Source: Symsagittifera roscoffensis | Taxonomy: Eukaryota; Xenacoelomorpha; Acoela; Convolutidae | Direction: 5' to 3' | DNA length: 64,000 nucleotides | Assembly (NCBI RefSeq): GCF_963678635.1 | Contig: NC_087064.1 | Span: 63,481,548-63,545,547, forward strand | Shown here: piece after piece, positions 22,300 through 34,149 of the stretch | Layout of the letters: each line of letters begins with the position of its first letter | Numbering within the stretch: the stretch's first letter is position 1 | Position numbers and translations under genes: made by a program | Notes under the pieces: generated by a model | Told to the model about the DNA's origin: nothing | Databases searched by the model: none | The model's input: only the letters and a program-made list of their open reading frames with translations

Positions 22300-23720
22300 C
22301 AACAGAAAAAATACACTAGAATTATTACAAAAATGTCAAAACCTCGACCCAGTCATCAGACAACAAAAATAATGGTACATATATAAAACTAAACCAACCA
22401 AAGCTGATACCACATTCTTAGGAAACAAAACACTCCTTTGATATTTCAGAAAATTCAACAAAACCACTGTAAATGAAAACAAAGATAATATAGATTATCA
22501 AACACCTTATTCAAAGTACCTTGTCTACCCTTAAGTATGATGTTAATAGCGTTCAATACTTCACATACCCTACATACTAAGGGACATTCAGGATCAGAAA
22601 AGACATACTCTAACTTTATTCAAAATTTTTATTTCTCAAATGCACCAATTTGGGTTAAAGTATTATGCAATGATTGTGTTATATGCCAATTAAATAAACC
22701 CTACTCCAATCAAAAGCAAATTGCAGAAAAACAAGATTTTAAAGGACAAAGTCTATATTTTAATCATAGAATCTCATTTGACACAAAAGGACCAATTTCA
22801 CCATCCTCAGAAGCAAACTCATATATAAAGGTCATAGTTGATGCATTTACGCACTATGTAGCACTCAACCCAGTACTCCATTGTAATGCTTATTATGCAT
22901 ATACAACACTTTACGAACACTGGATAGCTAAATTTGGACTACCCGAAAAACTAGTCACAGACAATGGCACTGAGTTTCTTAATAACGAAATTATCACATT
23001 ATGCTACTTATATAATATTAAACATAAACCACGTACATCTCATGCACCTTGGACAAATGGTTTAGTCGAAGGTATGAACCGATCACTACAAGAATATCTC
23101 AGATGTATCATTAATGGAAATGATACACGATACACCGAATGGTCAACAGATGTAAAATCATTTCCTTATCCTATGATTCCCAAATTACAACAACACTAGG
23201 AATGTCACCATATGAAATGGTGTTTAACCAAAAACCACGAAAACCAAACGCCAATAAAAATGCACAAGGTTATTGTCAACCAAATAAAGATTCAATATGT
23301 TACAACTTACCACTACATATCCATGATGAAGACCACTTTCACCATCCACAAATTTTAAAATTAGCTTCTGGTACTCACACGGGTGGATTTTAAATAGAGA
23401 TAAAAACACAATGAAATTTATTTAAAAAAAAACAAAAAAATTGTTACAAAGGCAAAACATAAATAACCAAATCAATTCACGCTTCACACCAGCAACAGAT
23501 TTAAAAATTGGACCATTTGTTTTAATTCCAAATTTCACAACACAAAAAGGAATTCCCAACCAACAAAATTACAACCACTCCGAAAAGGACCGTATCAAAT
23601 AATTGATAAACCCACTGATGTAACATACAAACTTATTGACTCAAGTAAAAAAGAAATTGTTCAGCATCGAAATAATAGGTACCCTATTATCCAAAAAAAT
23701 ACGCACTCCGTGAAATAACG
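22300..23720 (+). pseudogene. Integrase of the LTR element
   Basis: The best frame (22537-23199, 220 codons) has an HHCC-type zinc finger: H13 and H17 in TLHTKGHSG, C44 and C47 in CNDCVIC. It also has a complete catalytic triad: D82 in SFDTKGP, D142 in TDNGTEF and E178 in NGLVEGMNRSL, with 35 residues between the last two, as in retroviral integrases. A frameshift near 23180 leads to GMSPYEMVFNQKPRKP, the usual Ty3/gypsy follow-on, and a C-terminal barrel-like part (GPFVLIPN, later RKGPYQIIDKPTD, ~23505-23640). Weaker coding traces extend upstream to ~22300. The frame is broken overall but the core triad survives. Confidence 0.85.
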
Positions 23721-24968
23721 CAATCATATTCCTCCACAGGTTTAAAAATTGTTCAAAACAATTCAGATATTGAACAAAATCAAAACACTGACAAACATAT
23801 GAATTCAAAACCAACCCAACAAAAAGAATTAGTTCACCGAACATCTCCTAAACCAGAGACAAAACACCTCAAAAAGAACGAAAAAATAGGAAAATGACAG
23901 AAAAAATTCTACTACAGGATCAAAAATAGAACGAATTAGAACGACTTAGAACAACTTAGAAGTCAGCCACGAAAAAATTATAAAACATTCATTCCACAAT
24001 CTAAAATAATGAAGAAAGTTGAATTTCGAAAAAAACTTTAATTTTAACTAACACTTTCACCTTCTTTTTAATCATTTTGAAAATACTCATTTTCACAATA
24101 ACATGCTAAAAAGCACTTGAACAGATCTAGTTCAAAATCAGCCAATAGAAATCATTCCGAATCATCACTTTATTTATAACAACACGACTTTATTAACCGA
24201 CAAATATTAACCTCCAACATAACTATAGCTATAACTTCGAGACCTCCAGGTCAAAAATAAGCAAACCGCTACAAGTTGACAACTTAACAAAACACAATCT
24301 CAATATTACAACCCTCCCCTATCAAATAGTACAAAGATCAACAATATTTTCCCAACCCAGACCTCAAAAACCCTCCAAGCAAAAATTACAAGTTAGCCTA
24401 AAGAACAAAAAGCACATTATCATTTAGCCTAAAGTACAAATTTATCTTAGATACCCCCAATCATTCCATAAATAAAAACAAAACCAAGAAGATCTCCCCG
24501 ACACCATAAATAACCCCGTAACAATATTCGACAAAACCCAACACAATTGTCAAAAAATCAATAATTAATTCGACCACACTCGAATCTAGCCCCAAAAAAA
24601 TAAAAAAGATTCGACAAAACGAATCATTTCTTAAATGCTTCTTTCTCCGACGGTCGACAAACTCAAACAACTATTTTCAATCTTTCTTATAAAACTTTCT
24701 ACGTTTCTAAACAATTTCATAATATTTTTAGCCGATACTTTAGAACCCTTAATAATTTTTATAATAATTTTTTGCAACCTTTTTCTAGTTTTTTATTCTC
24801 TATTCGAAATATATATATATACCTTTCCAAAATCCTTGATAACCTCCTCAGGTATGATAATTCAATAACTATTTAAATGTTTCGAAACCTACTTAGTAGA
24901 ACTGATGTTTTTCTACTATTCATAATTTTTCTCTCATTTTAAACGTCACTCATAATGTTTATATGCAA
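23721..24968. other. Spacer after integrase in the LTR element
   Basis: Very A-rich, gene-poor DNA. Short hydrophobic frames at 24635-24868 are probably chance in AT-rich sequence. No supported feature. Confidence 0.35.
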
Positions 24969-26135
24969 ATGTTTAAAAAAGCAATCATCACATTCGCTTT
25001 AGCAACCATTCTTTTGTTTCTTTTTATTAAAGAACACTATAGTAAACATAAAATTTCTTCATAAAAAATCACTTCTGAAAATTTTTCCAAAATTGCTAAT
25101 CAACAACCCCCACACCAGTCCCCGTCGACAACATACCAAGAAAATCCAACAACACCTACAAATACTAAAAATCCCCAATCATCCACACGCATTTCTTTCC
25201 AAGACAATTCATATACTTTTGAAGAAAGACACGCACGATTATCCGAAACATTAGAACCAGTTGTTCACCACGCACCTTTGAGCGAACCACAACACGAACA
25301 AACATATAACATATACCCACCTCTACAACAAGATCTTAACAGAGTAAGAAACTTTAGCCAAAACCAAAATACAGTTGAAAGAAATAGACAAATTTTACAT
25401 CCGAGACTAAATGGAAATTTTCAAACTCCCAGAGTTAATTTAAATTACCTCAATCACCAACACCAAATCCTTTAGACCTTTCTAGTAGCACACCTTTCTA
25501 GTAGCACAAACCCTTTTAATCCCCCAGTAACTACTGAACGTCTTCCATGTTTGGTAACGCACACCTACACTCAAGGTGAACCAAATTTAGTAAACGACCT
25601 ATATGTTGTTTTATCTGATACAACACTATCACCATTACCTGAAACACTCTACCTTCCTTCAACACCTTCTCAAAATCAAATATCACCAAGACTTTTTCCC
25701 CTAAATTTTCCTACACTTCTTGATTCAAGATATCAGGAACAATCATCAAATAATATACCACTACGATTAGATTGGAATACATTCGTAGCACCTCCACCAT
25801 TATTTGGTCAACATCAAGAAAGTAGCAGACTACACAACTGGGCACTAAATAGATTACAATATAGACAAGATATCCACGAAGATATACAGGAACATAACAT
25901 CCAAATACTTCAACAAAACAGTCTCACACTAAAATTCCAAATTACAAAAATACTAAATATTATTGTTCAACACCCATTTCCATTAGCTCCTCCACGTATA
26001 ACAGGTCAATCTTTATCTCCCACATTTATAACAACAGAAATAAAAAATAAATACGATAGAAATACTAAAAAGACAATCGGATACATAACTTTTTATAACC
26101 CATATTCCGGATTATCATACACATGTATATTCTAA
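24969..26135 (+). pseudogene. Membrane-anchored, Gln/Pro/Asn-rich ORF of the LTR element
   Basis: One frame runs from an ATG at 24969 to a stop at 26135, with only two in-frame stops (after ~31 codons and at 25473). It starts with a short basic-hydrophobic anchor (KKAIITFALATILLFLF), then a Pro/Gln/Asn-rich part. The second half has conserved blocks such as LRLDWNTFVAPPPLFGQHQE and RQDIHEDIQEHNIQILQQ. It resembles an accessory or stem-like membrane protein lying between pol and env; I do not recognise a family. A diverged copy lies at 20757-21650. Its last codons overlap the start of the env-like frame at 26123. Confidence 0.5.
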
Positions 26136-28330
26136 AGGTATTCACATTTCAACACCTTCTTTTACTTATCTTTTGCGAACCAAATCAAAATCCTTCTCCT
26201 CGCACAGGACCTCCGGATTTATTAGTAACACACTACGATTGTGAAGAAAACGAACAAAAAACACTACATAAATAGGCTATAAATCAATTAACACAATGAG
26301 AATCCGAACCACAAGCTATAGAAACCACTAATGTGATGGCTACGTTAAACTCAAAAGCCCGAGCGACATTACTAACAGGATACAAATTCACAGCCACATT
26401 TTCCGAAAAGAAAGTACATTGTTCACAAGTCTCAAATAGTAATAAAAACAGATTAGACCACGAATCTTTCTACCAAGGTAACATCGAAAGATTATTACAC
26501 CCCAGCCCTGAAGATTGTAAAAACTAACTAAAAAGACTAAACCCTCACTCCAAATAAAGGCACAAACAGAAAACTTGTAAGTTTTCAAGTTTTTCCAGAC
26601 TCAGCACATCAAGCCGAAATTGAAAAACACCAAGGTCATATACGACTAGATACAAAAGTTCCCTTTCATGAAGCACATGGAAGATTAACATACGATCTTC
26701 ATGACAAAAATTGGATACCACACATTGGAATAAATAACCCCTCAAACTGCAAAGCAGATACAAAAAATAAAGGATACCAAGAAAAAATGTTTTTCGATTG
26801 GAAAATACAACTTGAAAAAGTACATTTTACACGCGACGTAAAAAATGACACAATACTTTTTCAAGGAATTAGACTCCCTTGCAAAAACGACCAAGGATAC
26901 TGCGATCCTACAACACGCACACAAGCAACCAATGTTCGGTTTCCCGAATAAACCTGTACAATATTTCAAGTAGCAAAAATACACGCTAGAGTGATAAAAT
27001 TTCACCAAAAATTTTTATTGAATCAATCCCAGTTGGAGATGTAAACTCTGATAAATTTAGAAATAATAATCATAAATATAAAATAATCCGCAATATAGAG
27101 AACAAATTAACACTCTTCCAAATATACCCAGAATTAGAACTTGCATGCAAATACAATAAACCACTTTACAAAACACAATATTCATAAATTCTTGTCGAAT
27201 GCGAGAACGGTTTGGACGTGAGTTCAGGTTAATTAATTAAACACCAAATGGCTACATCTCACTCATATACTGATGAGAACTCATACGTTTCAGTAAAATT
27301 TCAAAAGAATGCAGGAAGAACCGGTGGAAATTAAAACCACAAGTTACAGAAAGTACACGTTTACAAGAACTATCACTCATGAACATCACATATTTTGACG
27401 CATTTCATTATGACATACACTTTGACATGAAATTGGATTACACGATAAGTGGAATTTTTCAAGGAACGTCTTTGACAGAATTTGAAACACTTCATCAATT
27501 ATGCGAGCTTGAATGCTCGCAGATTTTACAATCACTTGCACTAGCAGTACTTAAAATCTCTTATGCAGGATATTTATTATCAGGAAACAGATCAAATTTT
27601 CTAGATTACGAAGGAAATATTTTATGGTTTTATACTTGCACCAAAAAAGTATCACAATTATATGTTTTTGAAGACAAAAGTTGTTATAAAAGAATCCCCA
27701 TATTCTATAAAAAGTAAAGTACATTTTGTCGACACACTGTCAAGACGAACATATTTTTGGGATACTGCAGTCCCATGTGGATCAGAAAATAGCCACAATT
27801 TTGTACAATTAAACCCCGACGAAGACAAATACTATCTACTCACACCATATCCAACACTAATGCAACAATTAAAAAAATTTTCCCCTGAAAGTATAAGAGC
27901 TATTGCCCGCAACCCGAATATCGATTAACAATCGATCGGCATCTACTCTAAATCAGACATACAACACCACATTCGTAGACAACGATTTCAGGAACTACTT
28001 ACAAAAATGGACACAATACAACGACAATCAATAGATCAGAATTTACGAAAACTGGCAGAAACAGCAGGATTCTCAGACATTTACGCACAAGATTACAGCA
28101 GATATTTTAAAGATATTAAAGATTAAATTTATTTAATTGGCAAAAAATATCGACCACAGGATATATCACCGATCAATGTTTTTAGTTTTGTAAATCTGAA
28201 AAACGAACTTTCTGCCTTTCTAGGATGGCCCTATTACATCTTAAAAAGATTGACTATATTATACGCAATGTTTAGTTTTATCAGATTTCTTTTCTCGCTA
28301 TTGAAAGGAATCAATAATACATGCGCAATC
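26123..28330 (+). pseudogene. env-like glycoprotein remnant of the LTR element
   Basis: An ATG at 26123 opens a signal-peptide-like N-terminus (basic start, then HLLLLIF). Cys-containing ectodomain blocks follow: THYDCEENE at ~26230, KKVHCSQVSN at ~26407, IRLPCKNDQGYC at ~26870, a Cys-rich stretch at 27497-27530, and FEDKSCYKRIPIFY at ~27667. A hydrophobic, membrane-spanning-like segment is near 28225-28310 (GWPYYILKRLTILYAMFSF). Stops and frameshifts are frequent. The place after integrase, the signal peptide and the C-terminal anchor support an envelope role. The Cys pattern reminds me of class III-like fusion glycoproteins captured by some retroelements; that is inference only. Membrane entry function is lost in this copy. 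Confidence 0.5.
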
Positions 28331-28739
28331 ATACACAAGTAAACAGACAAGCAAGCGTAGCACGTATATTTTTGCAGGATTTTTTGGAACTTTCTCTACA
28401 TCAATAAACAAAATACTTTTAGATGCACAAATAAAAGAATCTAATACAAAAATGTAAACTACACCAAACACATATGACGAATCACAACACAATACAAACG
28501 CATCACCCACAGCACCACAATTATCAAGTCTACATCATAATCACCCATTATCACTAGTACCACGAAATTTTAGAAATTTAGCACTCACAAATATTACAAG
28601 CACAAGACCTAATAGTATACAAAGTCTAATTCACCATATAGTAACACAACAATCTCAAAGCAACGATACATATAAACAAAAAATCGAACAGCCCCATACC
28701 ACAAACTTTCAATCTCAGAACAATCATTATTTTAGCTCA

Positions 28740-29377
28740 CGATGAGCCGACAAGTTGGATCCCTTCACCGCGCAATTTCCCATCCAGTCAATCTCCAAAA
28801 CCCAATTCCCATCATCCCACTTTTTGCTTTCCCGCCACCTGAATCACCCCACATTAACACATCATCCGGCATGGATTCGGATGCTAACTCAGACATCAGA
28901 GTTTTTCACACAATCTCCCAATTCGACAATTAAGATTTAGAAACCCCTGACGAATTCGCTACTTCAGAACCCAGCACGTCTACATTTTCTCAACCCTCGT
29001 TTCGACCCATCCAATCCCAAGCCAAAACTGAATCCTCCTCTACTTTCTCTCATATTTCCCAAGTGACACCAACATACTCCCCTTTTACGAATGAACGCTC
29101 AAACAACAATTCCCCAAATGACACACAGATATCATACGAACTAAACAACCTAATAACACTGCAAAAACAATTACAACACCCTCAAACCCTAACCATTCAT
29201 CAATTATCATCAAAAATAACGTCATCAAACCAACCAACTCCCATATCTTCTTCAGATTACACCCCTTCTTTAGCCCAATTCTCAACATCAATCCAATCAT
29301 CATCCAGTACTAACCGTGCATATAAAATTTTCAAAAGAAAATTCCCAATCACCCGTTTCCCTTCAAACCCGGAATAG
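28740..29377 (+). pseudogene. Ser/Thr/Pro/Asn-rich low-complexity ORFs
   Basis: Adjacent short open frames at 28742-28940 and 29063-29377 (the latter 104 codons) encode a Ser-, Thr-, Gln- and Pro-rich sequence ending in a basic RAYKIFKRKFPITRFPSN. It lies between the env-like remnant and the ORF at 29994. I recognise no domain. It could be a disordered linker of a larger decayed protein continuing to ~30540. Confidence 0.3.
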
Positions 29378-29993
29378 CAAGAGACTACATAAACCATTCT
29401 GACCATACAAATACTACCAAATTTCTCCAATTATTTTTACCCTCCTTCTCTCAATATACATATACTCACTCCGACCCTAACACTGAATAACCTAACTATG
29501 TCGATGAGCATGTATTAATCCCCACACTCCGTTGGGCATCATTTTATCGCTTCCCAAACCCACTTTGTATACCACTCATTAAAGCACCGCAAGAAATAGA
29601 AAGAAAAGAAAATGACCTTTTCAGACTAACTACAGCACTAACATCTCGAATATTTACATACAGAGGATACAAAAAGTTTTTTTAAATGTTCACGGCACCC
29701 CGCGATAACGAATATTCCATCGAGCACTACAACCATAATATCATCCGACCTAACCAAGATCAATTCCTCGATGACGACAAGTTTGCTAGCCCTCAACTGA
29801 CCGAAACGTTTTTCATCCGAACACCTAAATTTTCACACTCAGTTCAATAGATAAGAAACTTGATCACATCATTTCAGAAGCACTTCGTGATACTCAAGCT
29901 TATGAATCATTTTTAAAAAAATTTGAAACCTTCTCACTAACCTTCCACTTCCTCACGCCCATAGAACGAGATTTGCACTGCTGACATGACATC

Positions 29994-30542
29994 ATGTTAA
30001 GAACTACACAGACACATACTTACACTTACTATAAGTTCATACAAAATCACTTTTACTTACATACATCATCACGACAACCCCATCATAGATATCAATTCAG
30101 TAACTCTAAGTACACATCACCAATTTTTCGTAACTTCACATATTGTATTAAAAATACTAATTTTCAAGGCGTCCTCCACAACTATGATCCCATCACCCAG
30201 ATGTATATATTCTGTCCCCTAACCAAAACTTTCAATGTAGAAGAATCCCGACCACTAATTGTCCCGCACAAATACATACAACCTGTCGAATTTTCAATTT
30301 TAGAATTTATACACAATACTAAATATAATCACAAGCTTTTAAGCCTTATTCAGAACACACCTTACGAATTTTCCATTGGTATTGAAGAACTAAGGATCAT
30401 TAAGGAACTCCAATTGCTTTGGCCACTACTTCAGACTAAAAACATCATTCGCATGTTAGCAAAGCTACTAACCACATCTGACGCAATCCACGATGTTTTC
30501 CCTCATGGATTCTTTCCCGATGATCAGGTAAATAAGAATTGA
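29994..30542 (+). CDS. Hypothetical 182-aa ORF in the LTR element's 3' part
   Basis: A 182-codon ATG frame is the longest uninterrupted frame downstream of the integrase and env regions. It is Tyr/His/Asn-rich at the N-terminus and has helical, Leu/Ile-rich C-terminal text (EFSIGIEELRIIKELQLLWP, then NIIRMLAKLLTTSDAIHDV). Upstream, at 29520-29690, another coding-looking stretch (TLRWASFYRFPNPLCIPLI) suggests the ORF was once longer. I recognise no family. Its position before the 3' LTR makes it an accessory ORF or part of a nested insertion. Confidence 0.4.
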   Translation: MLRTTQTHTYTYYKFIQNHFYLHTSSRQPHHRYQFSNSKYTSPIFRNFTYCIKNTNFQGVLHNYDPITQMYIFCPLTKTFNVEESRPLIVPHKYIQPVEFSILEFIHNTKYNHKLLSLIQNTPYEFSIGIEELRIIKELQLLWPLLQTKNIIRMLAKLLTTSDAIHDVFPHGFFPDDQVNKN

Positions 30543-32136
30543 TGTATTAAAAACTGAGAAATTCGAAATAAAACTAACCTTTCTTTATTAAATGTTTTTT
30601 CTTTTTCTTTAGTCCTCAGATCACGATCATCTACAAACAGAAAAACCAAATACAATTTAGAAAGTTTTATATAATTTATAAACTTCTAACAACAAACCGC
30701 AATGAATGATGCAGTAAATTTTCTTCCCCACAGTAGTAAATTAATATATAAATCCTTTTCCCCAATGAAGTAAATCTAAAAACAATGAAATTAATTTAAT
30801 AATTTCAATCCCCACAAAGCAGTAAGTTTGAACAATTTCAATAGTAAATTTATACAAATGCAAGCAGAACTAACCTTTTGAAAGACGTTTCTGTCTAAAA
30901 ATCACTTGCACACAAATTCTATTCATGCTCGCGCAGCTCGCCCAAGACGAATTGTTTAAAATAATGAATTTCACTAACAATAACCTTCACTAACAACATT
31001 CAAATAAGTATTAACAGGTTTCAAACTTTCTTTTAGCCCGGTTGGAAAGGAATTCTATAATAATCCAAACTAACCAACGCAGCTTACTAAGCACCATAAA
31101 CCACAAACTAACAGCATTACTAAGAAAAGAAAACCCACGGTAAGCAAACCGGACTAAACCAGCTTAAAGAACTGATAATTTATTCTTTTGAAGACTATTG
31201 ATAAATCTAAAAAAAGAAAGCATAAAACACCAAAAAGTCGAAAGACAAACCCAAACCAAACAATTTGATTTTTGAGAAAAAGACACAACTAAAACAACAA
31301 AAGGAAAAAAGTGGAAACAAACACAACACAAAAGGTTAACACAAAACAGGACCCTATAAAAAACCAGCATGAAATCATAACCTCACTCCTGGCCTAACCC
31401 ACCAGAAGAGGACGTCCTGAGCATGCTTTATAGCCGGCATAACCCACCGTGCTAGGAACCATGCTTTGTGACCCACTCCTTATTTTTGACAATTTTTTAC
31501 TCAAGAGTGAGTCCCTCTTTAAAAATAACAGAACTAAATTAAAAGCTTTTGTGATAAAACTAATAAAAAATCATAACTAAAAACAGAACAAACAAAAATT
31601 TATAATGTAAATAATATAATGCAGTATATAGATCAAACACAATCAAGAAGACGAGCATCAAGAAACTAAGACGACCCCATCACACTCAATCCACAGAATG
31701 GCTGAACACAACCGATATGCCGCCCACAGTCACAACTCAAAGGATTTGAAGTACGACTTGACATCGCAGCAAAGGACTTCAATGAATTGACCAATGACCA
31801 CCTCGATGTTCAATACGTACAGATCCCAGTTACAAGGCATTCCCTCCAAACTCGAGCTTCACGCCATTCCCAAACAAGATCGAAACACAGTTCTCTCTCC
31901 GCCGAACAAGAACAAACGATCATAACAAACCATTTGGAAATCAGATTGATTTTGTTGGCGGCCACAATCATTGTTGAATGACAGAATGATATCCACAATT
32001 CCAGCTTCCTGGAGCTTCCTCCTCCAAGAACGGAATAAAAATGATGCTCGCGAAATACAAACGACCATCATCCATCCTCCATTACAGATAGAAGTCGAAG
32101 AACAAAAAACTCCGAATGGGTGGAACCCCGAATGGG
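30543..32136. other. 3' non-coding part of the LTR element
   Basis: A-rich DNA with no supported gene. Two related segments with TAACCCACC words occur at 31395-31450. Directly before the 3' LTR, a 17-bp unit (CCGAATGGGTGGAACC) is duplicated at about 32112-32145 and may include the polypurine tract used as plus-strand primer. Confidence 0.4.
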
Positions 32137-32460
32137 TGGAACCAGATCCAAACTATAATTTATTATTGGTTATAATTTAGATATTTTATCCCTATAAAAT
32201 ATTAAAGACTAACCAATCACACTCCATCAAACTAACAACCCACTTATTTGTAAGTGCTGACATTACTTGTAATTTCAGCACCAGAGCGATTTGAATTTAA
32301 CTTACAACTTAGTTGCTTTCTCCAAGAGACCGACTCGTAACAAAACCAGTATACTCTAGATCTATTGAGACTAAGATATATAAGAGTAAGATTAAGATCG
32401 GTATTAGACTAAGAAGTTGCACGAATCTATCCGGCCGAAAATAAGATAGCTTTTGAAATA
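32137..32460 (+). repeat. 3' LTR
   Basis: Direct-repeat partner of the 5' LTR at 11091. The pair shows substantial divergence and indels, which indicates an old insertion. Similarity fades after GGCCGAAAATAAGATAGC (~32453). Confidence 0.75.
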
Positions 32461-32959
32461 AATTTTAGATAATGTGCGAAGTATAACAAAAAGCGATCCA
32501 GCTATTGAATTTGAAGCTACCACCCATTGTATTATATCACCGGAAAACCTCAGGAGCACACAAACCTATTTAGTGCATTGCACTCACTAATTTTACTGAT
32601 ATGGATAGTTGGGCTGTGAGTAGCATATAACTTCCGATTTGGTTTTGACTTTCAAAGATAGTTTTCATTGCTAATTTTCATAGCTATTTCAGCCGCAGAT
32701 AATTCTGATGGGACTCAAATTTATCAAAATCCGTATCCTTGAAACATGATATCCTTGATATCACAACGCCTAACAGGACTGCTTGCATCATGGCTGAGCC
32801 TACGAATGTTCAACTGTCTTTTATGACCGATGGAGTAGTGTTCACAATGAACATTTTTAAAAACTTTTGAGAGTTTTTTTTTGAAAATCAACCGCCTTGT
32901 AAACTACAAAAATCTTCTGTAACGTACAAAATAATACATTTCGCATATAGCATATTGCA

Positions 32960-33125
32960 TATATTAGACGTGTTAAATGCATCAAAACAGCATGCCTCAG
33001 TTTCTAAGACGGTATTCTAAGACGAATTTGGAATCTTTTCTAAAACGGATTAAATCTCCGCTTAAGCATTAAAAGAAAGAAATAAATCATGCGTTAAATG
33101 TTTTGCATTGGGAAAATGTAAACCA
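32960..33125 (-). repeat. Partial inverted copy of the dispersed ~0.5-kb repeat
   Basis: Reverse complement shares TTAAGCGGAGATTTAATCCG and flanking words with the full copy immediately to the right. Both ends are degraded. Confidence 0.55.
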
Positions 33126-33143
33126 CAATAATTTGAAATAATT

Positions 33144-33650
33144 TTGTTCCGACTTTCGATACGAAAGTAACGGAACATTTGTGCTCGGGGTGGGTTTTTT
33201 TTTTCTTAAGATAAATTTCGACTTTTTAACTAGCCATTTTTGACAGAATTTTTTAAATTCATTCGAAAGGTATTGTTGTTCTGAGCTTAAATTGGAAAAT
33301 ATAGTTCACATGTGACATTTTTTCGTGAAGTTATGAGGGTTTAAAAGATTCCATTTTGGCCAATTTGGGACATTAACGCGCGATATAATTCGCGATATAA
33401 ACGCGTAAGCGGAGATTTAATTTGTCTTAGAAATTGTTCCAAATTAGTTGAAAGAAGCTTATTTGCCAAAGCTGATTTGTTACAAGGAGCCAAATTTATT
33501 CTCGTAGTTTATATGGCGTGTGGGGGATAATTTCATTAAAAAATTCAAACTTTTTTTTATACATGTAATTTGTTTCTGTTACTTCTGCTCCATAAACCTT
33601 AAAAGGCAGTCGGAACATTCAGGGCTTCGCCCTGATACGAGCAGTCTTGT
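33144..33650 (+). repeat. Full-length copy of an unclassified ~0.5-kb dispersed repeat
   Basis: The left end is TTGTTCCGACTTTCG. The right end contains AGTCGGAACATT, a short inverted match to the left end, then a perfect small hairpin (CAGGGC-TTC-GCCCTG), then GATACGAGCAGTCTTGT. Internal blocks AAGCGGAGATTTAAT and ATGGCGTGTGGGGG recur in the other copies (13725, 18577, 32960, 34150, 37943). No coding capacity is present. The 3' hairpin close to the terminus recalls Helitron-type or foldback elements, but the terminal bases do not match the standard Helitron end, so I leave it unclassified. Confidence 0.75.
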
Positions 33651-34149
33651 CTTTTTTAAAACTCAAGGAAATAATACCCTTTCGAATTAGAAAATACTCC
33701 ATCAAAATTGTTAGTGAAAAAGTCGAAGTTTTTTGGAAAAAAATCACATCAAACACAAAAATTTTATCACTTTCTTCGGAAGTCGGAACAACAAACCTGC
33801 TTGTATCAGAGAAAATTCAGAACGACCGGATTGCTTTGTGAGGTCTATGCTGAAGTAGACAAAATGGTGAAACCTTGTTGAGTTTTTTGAAAACTATACC
33901 TCCCACACGCCATGTAAATTTTTACTGATTTATTTTGCACTCACGCCTTGACTATCCCGCCTTGACTATCCCGAAGTGACAAGTTTTAAACAACCAGAAC
34001 ATTGCAAAAAAATCACATGAGACACGATTTTTTCATAAGTTTGGTTCCAAAAAAAACAATACCTACGGATGATTTTTAATAAATCCGTTTAAAGTTGCTA
34101 CTGAAAAAATCAAAACTTTTCAGGAGAAAAAGCAAGTCTACTCGTTTTT

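Larger units (their letters stand above)
11091..32460 (+). mobile_element. Giant (21 kb) Ty3/gypsy-type LTR element, decayed
   Basis: Two related, directly repeated ends at 11091-~11469 and 32137-~32460 flank plus-strand remnants in retroviral order. These are gag-like ORFs (11.5-13.5 kb), the RT/RNase H border (17.8-18.2 kb), the second half of RNase H (21.65-22.0 kb), an integrase with zinc finger and DDE (22.3-23.7 kb), a membrane-anchored ORF (24.97-26.1 kb), an env-like glycoprotein region (26.1-28.3 kb) and further ORFs (28.7-30.5 kb). Nearly all frames are broken. The RT palm was not found. Non-gypsy material splits the coding region twice: 13.6-17.4 kb (LINE fragment, direct repeats) and 18.2-21.65 kb (short repeats, Copia fragment, N gap, a displaced copy of the membrane ORF). 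The integrase and LTR structure support Ty3/gypsy; the clade is not determined. Confidence 0.75.

Noticed and set aside
24635-24868. Hydrophobic 77-codon plus ORF
   Set aside because: Phe/Ile/Leu richness is expected from AT-rich DNA; no conserved feature.
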